DNA from: Nepenthes gracilis
Lineage: Eukaryota > Streptophyta > Magnoliopsida > Caryophyllales > Nepenthaceae
Length of the DNA: 64,000 nucleotides
Assembly (NCBI GenBank): GCA_033239525.1
Contig: BSYO01000028.1
Location: 9,727,597-9,791,596, forward strand
Reading direction: 5' to 3'
The notes beneath the pieces are model-generated. The model saw nothing but the letters and a program-made list of their open reading frames with translations, was not told the DNA's origin and did no database searches. Of the stretch, positions 34,120 through 45,700 are shown piece after piece; position 1 is the stretch's first letter, and each line of letters starts with the position of its first letter. The translations under genes were made by a program, and so were the position numbers.

Positions 34120-35676
34120 GACAAGATAATATCTCACGGCCTCTGACTCAATATACAGATTAGAAAATGAATTGATTAAGAACTCGAAAAAAGAGGTTAC
34201 TCTAGAAACTTACCCTCATACAATTTCAAGAAGAAACTTGCCAGCAGAAAGAGAAGCCGGGGGAAGATATAGCTAAAATCCCATTGTTCTAAGATAGCCA
34301 AAAAAAAATTCTAGCAAATCAGGATCATACTAGACGGTGGGATAAAGGACTCGTAAGGTTTCTCAAGGCCAATAGCTATGGCATCACCTGGGCCTCGGCC
34401 AAAATGTCAGGCATCTCCCTATAGCTGAAGGTCCGCCGACTAAGCATTTATTTAGGACACAAGATGGTTTGGTGGAAGCAAAGTTGCTGCACGAAGCAGC
34501 TAAAGGCTGTTTCATGGGCTACTTTACATCTTTTCATTTTCTACTGGCCAAGGCTATGCATCTTCTTAGCTTGTATTGTATCCCCTGGAGATGGCAAGTA
34601 TCCAAGAAACCATGCAGCTAAAGGCTTCCCATTGTCCTTCCAAATTGACCGAACGCCTCGTACAATAAGCACCGATGTGTAGTCATACGGGCCCTAAAAG
34701 CCTCTGCACCACGAAGCCTTGCTTTCATCGTAATATGCTTTCAGGATGTTAACAGATATGATGATCAAAATGCATGTTCTCGATGCAACACTTTCATTGT
34801 TGTTCTTGTTGTTTCTCGCAGTAGAAGGTGGTCTTGTTCCTGGCAAAAAGACACCCACTCCATGTATGCATTTGTACTATTGAATTTGGAATCAAAGATT
34901 TAGACCTGCAAATATGTGAAGGCTATAGCCCTGGCCGCTAAATCGAATTAATAAGGTATCCTCTATATTTATATTAATCTTATCTTATGAGACTCTTACA
35001 ATCATCAAAAATCTTGCAAAAATCTAATAGAAATATCTTTGTGATGCTACTCAAAGGATAATGCTACCCAGTCTTGAGTGTAGAATGATTTTATTATTCT
35101 TAACCATTATAATTTTCACAAATTTAAACAGAAAATACATATTAAAAATTTTTTACTAACAAAAATTAGTATTTATCATTGACCGAGAAGTTAATCTTAT
35201 ATTCATAAAATTGAATTATATCTGTTGTCCTTCATTCCATTAACACAGCATAAGCTCATCGACTTTTTAGTGATGACGTTCTTATATTCATTTAATAGTT
35301 AAAATTAAAAGTTTGATAAATAAATTGTAAATATTGAATAAATAATTAAATTATTTAATACAATATATACTATTTATTTACTAAATTTTTATTTTAATAT
35401 TTAAATAGATATAAAAATTATCAAAAACCATAGCAACACTCACTCTAGGTGAAAGTTAATGGTCTACAAGTTAGTTTGAAATTTGGTATGCACAAATGTA
35501 CCAGCTTACGTGGGTAACAACAACATATTTTGTAAGTGGATGACAAGCATCATCGTCAATCAATTTCCGTCAGCATAGAAAGCATAAAGACAGGTTTCAA
35601 TTTCCAGGTTTCATGTCTACAGTACAAAAGGAACCGTCTTCAGTATGTACTTCATGGCGTCGATCTCTCGGGCCGT
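34120..35676. other. Intergenic sequence downstream of the kinesin gene
   Basis: Mixed composition to about 34900, then very AT-rich. A small open frame at 34464-34682 has no recognisable motif and I do not call it. The part nearest 35676 is likely kinesin 3' UTR. Confidence 0.45.
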
Positions 35677-38600
35677 TCAAATGTTCCATCCCCTCTCCTT
35701 GTCCTTTTTGCTATGCCTGGACTGGACCTCAGCTGTTCCCGCTCTTCTACGGTTGCCAAGCACTGCCCTCTGAGCCATTCTCCCTCGGCTCCCAATAGAG
35801 ACTCTAACCTTCTGCATCCCAATGCTTAGACCAGCTTTCTTGAGCTGCTGCTGCAATGGTGATTTTATCTGTACCCTCTTTTGAAGACTTCGCCGGAATA
35901 TGCAATTCGACTTCTTTCCCTCACTCTTTACTCTAGGACTACTGGTACTTAAAGGCAAACAATTAATTTCAACCCCATCCCCACCATCTTCTATTTTATC
36001 GACTCTTGATGGCGGCAATGGGAACGATGATGGAGGAAGTTGGACAGTCGACGGAGCACAAGGTAATGGGATCAAGGAGTTGCGCCTTGGATCGGCTGTT
36101 GCCATTGGAACCCCTCTTGCTGTCGGGATGAAAGAGTTGCGCCTTGGAGCTGACGACGCTAATGGAATCCGTCTTGCTGTTGGGCAAACAGAGGCGTCAC
36201 CAGTAATAATCTTTGTCTGTAATTGTTCAGCTATTTCAGGGTTGTTTTCTTTTTCATCAGGAGCATTGTGCATGTCGAAAATGTCTGCCTGTGAAGACAA
36301 CGATTGGGCTTTGTGGGGGTGGTGTTTGTAGTCGACAATCGTATGTAAAACATTCAAGGTATTAATGGCAGGGTCATGGGTGTTATTCTTCACATTTGTT
36401 AGTGGTACAGCAGCAAGTGGTGACCTTATGGATGCAATATTTTGCTCTTCAAGCTGCTGTCTTATTTGCTGCTGCTGCTGCTGCTCTGCTATTCTATTGT
36501 CCACGTGTTGCCGGGCCAACTTTCTCTCAATCAGCAGCTGTGATTCCAGTTCCTTTAACTGCAAAATGAAGGAATTGGTATCCAAGCTGAATAACACAAT
36601 GGAAACAAACTTTGAATCTATCAGTAAAATAAAACATGTGTTACTCTATCCAGCTCTCTAAATCCTCCATAGTTGATTAAAGTCGTATACAGAATGATCC
36701 AAAAGTTCTTCCCGTGTAACTAACTTTCCCTGCACTCTTGTAGGAATTTCATAACATCTAGGATAATAGAATCCCTCAAGAACTTCAATGCAGATCATGT
36801 TGGTGATGGGCCACTCCCATGTGGCCAACTCGGAGTTCACCTCAGAAAGCTCGGAATTTGAGAAATCTACAGTTTATTGTGGGAAGCCCAAAAGCTCCAG
36901 AGTTTGGAAAGTCAGAAAGTTTGAGAGTTCAGTGCAGCCAAGATTCTTTCAAAGTATGGGGAGTTCAGTTCTTTGGACGGCTTCCAGGAGCCTCGGACCT
37001 AGAACATCGGTATCGTTCCGGTCCCATTCGGAAGCTCAGACTTTTCTGGGGAACGGCTATTAGCTGGCCGAAGTGTATCATGTACGTTTCCTAACGCATG
37101 ATTATAAAAGAGAATGAGGGAACCAAGCCAAAATGATGAGTGAATGAACAGAAAGACGAAAGGTGGGTACGTTGTTTGGACGATGTATCCAATTTCAGCC
37201 ATTCTTTTGTCTGTTCTTCTAGGCGAGTTATCTCTTTGTACTCATCTCTAGTTTGTGAAAGTTGTCTGGTAGTTTACCATAAATGAGTTATTGTAGGTTG
37301 TAGCCATACTCATTTAGTGGAGAGGTCCACATTTCCACATAAAATTTGCTTGTATATTGTGGATGTTCAATTTTGCTCTATTTGCGTGTTTCCTGTTGGG
37401 TTTACACGAGGGATTAGTAGATCATCCATATCTCACTTGTGTTATCCCCTACTAGTATCAGGGCAAGGTGTATCATGTACGTTTCCTAACGCACGATTAT
37501 AAAAAGAGAATGAGGGAACCAAGCCAAAATGATGAGCGAAAGAACAGAAAGACGAAAGGTGGGTACGTTGTTTGGACGATGTATCCAATTTCAGCCATTC
37601 TTTTGTCTGGTTTTCTAGGCGAGGCATCTCTTTCTACTCATCTCTAGTTTGTGAAAGTTGTCTGGTAGTTTACCATAAATGAGTTATTGTAGGTTGTAGC
37701 CATACTCATTTAGTGGAGAGGTCCACATTTCCACATAAAATTTGCTTGTGTATTGTGGATGTTCAATTTTGCTCTATTTGCGTGTTTCCTGTTGGGTTTA
37801 CACGAGGGATTAGTAGATCATCTATATCTCACTTGTGTTACTACTAGTATCAGGGCGAGGTGGTTGTGAATACAAGTAGAATGTTCAACCTAAATGGTTT
37901 GCACTATCATGTCTGGAAAGGAAAGATGGAGGACCTTCTGTATGGAAAGGAGTATTTATCTTCCAATGTATACAACTAAAAGACCTCAAAATAAGTCTAA
38001 GATTGAATGGACTTTGTTGTCAGATGTGTGGCCACATTAGACAGTGGTGGATAACAATGTCTTGAACCATAAAAGTGGAGAAACTAGAACACACGTGTTT
38101 TTAGAACAAGCTGGAGCAGTTGGGAACAATAACAACATGTTATTGATGAAGCAGATAGTGGCCTTGAGTGTTGAGTTTTGGGCCAATCTCTCGTGAGTAC
38201 CACAACCAATTAATTGGTTATCTAAAGGACGTGCAATGTTCTCGCATAGCATGCTCGGGCAAAAATATTAAGCTGGGGTAACATGAAGTTCGGGCAAGGG
38301 TCAACCACCGGAAGTTCATGCGAGGTTCAAGAGTCGGTCGAGGGTCAGTCAATGATCGAGCGAGTGATGGGTTCATTGGAGATTCACGTGAGGTTTGTAC
38401 AATAGCCAGTCAAGTGACGAGATTTACTGAAGGTTCGCACAATGTTTGTACAAAAGTTAGTCAAGTAGAAGCCAATTCCAATGAACCGAAAGTATCTATG
38501 CCTGATAGGCACACGATAAATGGTCGTGTGCATTTGGGACAGAATTGTACCTAATGCGTGCCCAAAGGATGCCTACATGTCAATTCCAGTAGGATCAATG

Positions 38601-39701
38601 CCTGAAGAGCACGTGCATGAATTGTCCAGAAGAGTCACGCCTGATGTGTGTGAGGGGCGCACATGCGCCAATGCTACTGTAAAGTGTTCTATCGCATTTT
38701 TAGGATTTGCACTGTGGGCATAAAGGCAACACGATTAGAGGCTCGAAAAAGACTACAAGAGAAATTTCGGAACAAGGGTGCTACACAAAAAGAACAAAGA
38801 GAGAAAAGAAAGATAAGGAAGATTTTCAGCATTCGATTATGGTCCAATTTAAGTTCCATTTTTCACAAAGTTCAGCTACGTTACTGTAATAAGTTTCTAG
38901 GACATATTTTTGTTTTGGCTGCTCTTATTTCCGATGTATATAACCATTTTTCACTTAAATTGTAGTGAAGGGCTATCAAATAGGATTATTTGTAGCCAAT
39001 CATTATTTTATAGTATATTTATTTAGAATTTGTTTAATAATTTTGACCTTAATTTGAAAGAATTTTTCACATTAAACATCTTTATGTAACTTTGTGTGCT
39101 TAGTTATGTGTGCTTCTTATACTTAAGAGTTTGGAAGTTAACGATCAACGAGAGATTCAGATTTGTTTTGTTGCATTAGTTGTATCTGTGTTGATCCCAA
39201 CACCAAGATATGAGGATCGCACCCTATGATAGATCACAAAAATTCATTCAAGGATTATTAATTAATTGGCTAGTATGTATGTCAAATTTGAAGATGAGGT
39301 GCCATGGACTCTGGCCACCTAGCTTGTTGCCAAACACTTAAGAAAGGTTCGGAATGTCATTATCTAAATTAACATCATATGGTGTAATTACCATGAGACT
39401 TGGCCAAGAGCATGTTCTCAATGAGGAGATGATGGTGTAAATACCATGAGACTTGGCCAAGAGCAGTGTTCTCAATGAGGAGATGATGGGAAGGTCACAA
39501 GGCAGCCCCCGAAGTCACAAGGTCAAGAGCAGTGTTCCAAACGAGGAGATGATAAAAAAGGTAACAAGGCAAACAAGGGAACATTAAGAAGTATTGCCAA
39601 CGATTCAAGTGAGAGAACAAAAGGGACAAGGGAAAGGAGAAGGTGGTGATGACATCATAGCGACAGAGTTGCTGCCATCACAGATGACTTCCTTGATGTG
39701 T

Positions 39702-39732
<31 letters not shown>

Positions 39733-42700
39733 GTCAATCTTCTGTGCTATAGGAGGCTGTCTCTGCACCCCTACCTCCTTTATCACTGAGCGGTCATTTA
39801 GGGGCCTTAGCTGGTGATCCGGGCTGTTTCCCTCTTAACAATGAAGCTTATCCCCCATCGTCTCACTAGCCGAACTTGACCCTTGTTATTTGTGTTGAGG
39901 TCGGAAGACCCGGATCTACCAGATCTGGCAGCAGCGGAAAATCCGAACCCCTCTGTCATCGACAACCACCATTTAGTAGGAACAAAGAACAATAGAGTTG
40001 CACAGCATTTTTTACATGGAAACCCCTTCTCACACCGAAGAGGAAAAACCACGGGACACAGTCCACCAATAAATCCACTATGTAAAATGGGTTATAAACC
40101 CCCGAGATATAGTATCCGCTACACATCCGAGAATAACAAAGAAAAACCTCACCGGAGTAAATGGGAAACACTCTCCACTCTTTTACTCTCTGTTTTTCTT
40201 TCTTTCCCCTCTCACTGGTGGTGCACTCCTCTCTACATTTTACAAGTATTTGTGAAACGGCGACCTGCCGTTTCACCTCCGCACACGACGACCGGCTACA
40301 CAAGCCCTTGGCTACACAAGCCCCGGCGCCATGGTGCTCTCAAGGCCTTCACCGGACTTGACCACCCCTTTTGTTTTCACACACTTGCTGGCCACACTTT
40401 TCTTGAAGCTCACCGTGCTCATATATAGACGCCCTGGCTCTACCTAATCCCATTTGTCTCGTGGTCACCACTGCCGATAATAGGTGCCACGTCTTCACCA
40501 CCTCCGAGTTTCCTGCCCATGCCCGTGCAGACGGCGCATGCTGCTCACCGTGACGCTGCGTGCTCTGCGATTAACCGCCCTCCCACGACCAATCCCGGAA
40601 AGATATCTATCCTCTCGGGCAACCGCCATCTTCCACAGCCTCCAAGGCCCGGTTGTTGACCTGGCCAACTTTCCGTTGACCATTCTCCGCGCCCGTCCGC
40701 CGTCCAAGAAGCTCCTGCTCACGCTCCGGTCAACCCTCCGCTGACGGATCGGGTCAACCTCTCGTTGACCGGATTCGACTGGTTGTCCGCCGGTCAAACT
40801 CCATTGACCATCTTTGCCTTCCAGCCGGCCAACGTAATGCACCCCAATGACAAACTAGTTTGTTGAAATCACCCACAAGGGAGTGACCAGACCCAACAAT
40901 TTGGAGGTCATATCTAGTATTCAGAGTTTGCCTTGATTTGGTACCACTCTTGGCCCTGATCAAACAAGCTTACCCCAAAATGTCCAATCAACTGCTGGCG
41001 TCCTCAATGCATTTCTGGAGAACCAAATAGCTGCGGGTTCGAGGGATTGTTTCACCCTAACCACAACTCATCCGCTGATTCTTCAACATCACGGTTCGTA
41101 CCTCCACTTAGTTTCACTCAAACTTCATCCTCGTCATGGATAGATCACCTGTGTTCGGGTCCATAAGTAGTGACAATTGCCCTATAAGGACTCGCTTTCG
41201 CTACGGCTCCGGTGGGTTCTCTTAACCAAGCCACAGCCTATGAGTCGCTACTCATTCTTCAACAGCTTGGGTGAAACTAAGTGGAGTTCCGAACCTACTG
41301 ATGTGTTTGATGATTTTTTTTTTCTTTTTTTGTCAATCTTATGTGCTATAAGACATTTGGGTGATTGGCAGTGGTGCCTCCATTCAAGCTACATGTCAGA
41401 GATTTCTTCATGTCTTATATATTCAGTTATTTTGGGGATATCAAGAAGGGAAATAATGGCCAGGCTAAAAGTCATGGGAGATAAATATTTGGAGACTGAT
41501 AATTAGACATAGTTTTGAAGAATGTCAAGCATAAACTTAACATTCGGTTGAACTTGATGTTAATCAGAAAGCATGACAAGGAAGAATACTGTAGTGCTTT
41601 GGGATAGTAAATGAAAGCTTACCAGAGGCTCCATCATCGTGGAAAAGGGAAAAATGCTCTTTCCCATACTCGTTGAAAGCATAATCTCTTACGGTACATT
41701 TGGTTGTTGGAATGAAATAAGGTGGGAATAGAATAGTTATTCCAGGGAATAGAATAGGATAGGAAAAGAATTGAAATTGTTATTCTCATGTTTAGTTGTT
41801 GGAATAGAATAAGATGGGAATCAGTATTCCATTGTTTGGTTTGTTGAATAGTATGAGAAATAAGGTGAGAATAATAATAATATGTAATAATTAAACATAA
41901 TAATAATAATAATACTAATTTATGGGAATTGTTATTCTCATATGTGTAAGAATAACAATTTTCATATAAATAGTGAGAATTGTTATTCCCATATTTGTGG
42001 GAATAATAATTTTCAGAAAATATTTATTTTCGGTTAAATTTGTAACCAAACGGAGGAATTTTTATTCCCACCTTATTCCCTCCAACCAAACATGGGGGTT
42101 AAAGTAGAGAATGAAGGTATAGCAGAGTTATGGCACAACAGGTTGAGCCACATGAGTAAAAAGGTTTAACCCTTCTTCTAGGGTTAAAGAGTACGTCCTT
42201 GAAGAACCATGCTCACCGTATGGTTCGGAAGAAAACCAGAGTTGCATCCGAGGCATCTCCTCCTTCAAGGAAGCTATATATACTTGACATGGTATATTCT
42301 TAAGTGCGTGGCCCCATGAAGACAAAGACGCTTGCTGGAAAGCAAACCAAAGTTGCCTTCAGACTTCGTGAGTCTCTCTATTTTGTAACATTTATTAATG
42401 ATCATTCAGGAAAATGGGGGCCTTTAATTGGAAGATGAAAGGGCAAGTGTCGGGTGTCTTGAAACTTCAAGCTGTTTTTATAGGCCTCGGGAAAGAGACA
42501 GACTTGGAAGAAATAGAATTGGAGCATAATTATAATGCTCCACCGTAGGCTGAAACAGATGATGCTGAAGAGCAGTCGCCAATACAGAGGCTCCACTAGC
42601 TGCTCAACTCAGGAGGTATTCCCGAGAATGAAGACCATCTTCACAAGCCTTCTCAGAGAAGTATGTTCTCCTTGCTGGTGTGGAGAACCCGAATATTATG

Positions 42701-45700
42701 GCAAAGCTATGGAAGATGAGCTTAAGAAAGAATGGGCTGATGCCATGCATGATGAGATGGATCTTTGTATGAGAACAACACTTGAAATGATGAAGTTTCC
42801 AAAAGGAAAAAGATCTTTGAAGAATAAGGGTGAAGCATGAAGAATGCACCCCTCTCAACCCAAAAAATGTATTAATTTTGATGAAATCTTCTCTTGAGTT
42901 GTCAAGATGACATCCATTCTAATTTTAAGTCTAGCATCTAGTCATGATTTAGAGGGGTTGAGCAAATGGACGTGAAAATTGCTTTTCTTCACAACAATTT
43001 TAAATAACGAAATCTATATGAAGCAGCCAAAGAACTTCATCGTAAATCGCAAGAGGATTAGTGTGCAAGTTCAAGAAAGCAAAAGCCTCAATGCTTCTAA
43101 TGCGAATGTCAAGGTCTAAGAAACGCGAAAGCTTTCCCACATGCCCCAACACGTGTCAAATAGCCCTAGCATGTATCCAAAAATTTTTTAATTTTTTTTT
43201 TAATTTTGACACATTCAAAAACGTTTTAAACACACTTAAGATATATTCAGACACGTTTCGGACTTGCTTGGGAAATATTTGAATGCATTTTCTTTCAAAA
43301 ATTTTGCTTACGTTTTTGCATTTTTGGTAATTATAATAGATAAATTGGTAAAATTAAATTGTAAATATTGATTTATAAAAAATTTGCTATTAAATTTTTG
43401 CTTTAGTTTTTTTTGAACTATATCATTATTATTATTATATTATAATAGTTTGTTAAAAATATTATGATATAACTCATTTATATTGGTTCAATTACATATT
43501 TTTCTACAAAATCTTTTGGATAAAAAAATATAAAATGTGCATATTTATTATTAATGTAAATATAATACATTATTATTGATCAATTAAAAAATAATAAATA
43601 TGTCCCCTGTGTATCGTATCTTCATTTCTAAAAAGCATGTTGGTGTCATATCGTATCTATATTCCAAGTCGATATCCATATCTTAGGCCAAGGTGGTGGT
43701 GTAAGATGTTTGAACCTACTATGGGGGAAGGTTGGGCAGAGGCAAGGTTACCAAAAGATAACTTCAGACCAATGTGTCTTTGTCAAAAAAATATTTCTTG
43801 GAGTTGGAGAATGCTTTGAGAATTAACAAGCTAAAGAAGCAATTGAGTAAATCTTTGCCATGAAGGATTTATGGCCAGCAATGCAAATTAGCAAATGAAT
43901 TTATCCAGATAGAGATGCCAAAAAGATGTATTTGTATCAAAAGCAAGATGTTGAGAAGATACTTGAGAATGAATAATGCCGAAGCAATAAGATCCCGTCT
44001 AGATTCACACTTAAAGCTGAGTGCCAAGCCAAGCCCTTCTACGGACAAGAAGGAATACATGCAAAGAGTTCCATATGCCTCATAGGCAGGAAGCTTAATG
44101 TATGCTATCATGCACACATCCAGACATAACTCAGGCAATTAGTGTTAGTTAACCGATCCATGTCCAATCCAGGGAAGGAGCATTGCAATTCAGTGAAGTA
44201 GATCATAATATACCTCTGAGGTACTTCTGGGGATTAAGACTCACTTTTGGAAGGTCCAATTCTTGTTGGCAACATCAACTCAGTCTAGGAGAAAGACAAA
44301 GAGTTGATACGTTGTTCGGACAACTTTTAAGGCTCTGACTTCTGCCACTATTTAGTTCGTTGTTCTAGACCAGTTCTCTCTTTGTGCTAGTCTGTAGACA
44401 AAGTTAGGGTACCCAAAGTTTGTTGTAGGTTTCTCTTGGACAAGATGTCTTATATTTGTCCACTGTTGAGAGGGGTTTCCTCAACAAAAAAATTACTCGT
44501 GTATTGTGCATGTTCTGTTTTTCCTCTATGTGTGTTTTCCTGGTAGGTTTACACAGGAAGAGAGATAAATTGATCCATATTCCGCATGTCTTATCCCCTT
44601 GGATCATGTATACCAGATCAGTGAACTTTGTGAATAGGATCATGTGTGCCAGATCAGAGAACTGTGAATAGGATCATTGTGCTACATATTCAATTATGTA
44701 CTTCTTTCCCAATTGATGAACCACATTTCAGGTAACACTGTCATACCTTGTCTTGCAGGTTCTTATTTTTCAGGTCTTTTTCTTTAACCTTCATTTCCAG
44801 ATTATTAATGTGGTCTTCCATCTTCTTAATTTGCATGTCTCTGCACTTCATCTCTTGCTTGATCTTCTCAACCTGTAGGCAGATATGGAAGTTGTCAAAC
44901 ATGCAAGCACATCAAGAGAAAACTGAAAGTGGACAACTATATTTGATTTTAATAATATAAGTAGTTTATTCAGATATTCTTACCATCTGCTTATGTTTCA
45001 AAGATTCATTGTTCTCTAATTGCTTCTTTGCTGGACCCAACTCTATTCCTTTGACTCTGCTAGCAAAGTTGAGCGAGCAAAGAGTCTCACTCAGGTCTTT
45101 CTCATTAGGACTGATCTGAACAAACATGAGCGCCTTCGAATGTCCTCCTATAAATACAGAACCAAGAATCACTTTGTGCTTATGTATGATAGACATATTC
45201 CATAGCTCTAACAAGTTCAAAAGAGAGAAATCATTCTAGATCTTCCAAGGATTCTCCTTTGCTACTAAAACTGCCGAAAACTCAAATAAAGAAATACCGA
45301 GGGAATCTTGAAGCAGGTGGGTAAGCTTAGAGTTCCTGTATCATAGTGGGGGGAAAGAAAAAAGAATTTTAGTTTTAAAGAATAAAGTGCAAAATTGGCA
45401 GAAGTGAAGAGGACCATTTCATTGCAATATACCTAAAGGGGATATGTGGGCTTTTGGTTGCCAGAGCAGCTATGACATCGCCAAGAGCAGAAAGAGATCT
45501 ATTGATATTTTGGGCTTCCTTGAGTCGTTCTCCTTGAGCTTCTGTCTTAGATATTCGCTCACTGCCTGCTAGATCAACCAACCATAATTTGCTTCTTGTG
45601 CATTCCCCATTCAGCAAATTCTCCCCCTTCACCATCACACAGTGTATGCTACACCAAAAATGAAGAGCCAATTTATCATACAGCCTCTGCACATTTCCTA

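Larger units (their letters stand above)
36879..44610 (+). mobile_element. Copia element (Tork-like), decayed, inside the last kinesin intron
   Basis: The 5' LTR begins near TGTGGGAAGCCC (36879). It is followed by AGTATCAGGGC, a decayed initiator-Met-tRNA primer site (TGGTATCAGAGC). Gag remains start near 37890 ([19 protein letters not shown]) and resume at 39250-39660. Protease text follows near 41390 ([15 protein letters not shown]) and GAG-pre-integrase near 42130 ([14 protein letters not shown]). RT N-terminus lies near 42700-43060 ([24 protein letters not shown]) and RT C-terminus near 43820-44200. LTR-like text returns near 44290-44610. The integrase core is missing. It is antisense to the kinesin and interrupted by several later insertions. 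Confidence 0.75.

Noticed and set aside
35900..36331. A 143-codon plus-strand frame
   Set aside because: It is antisense to the kinesin tail exon, which has the correct splice phase and clear protein composition.
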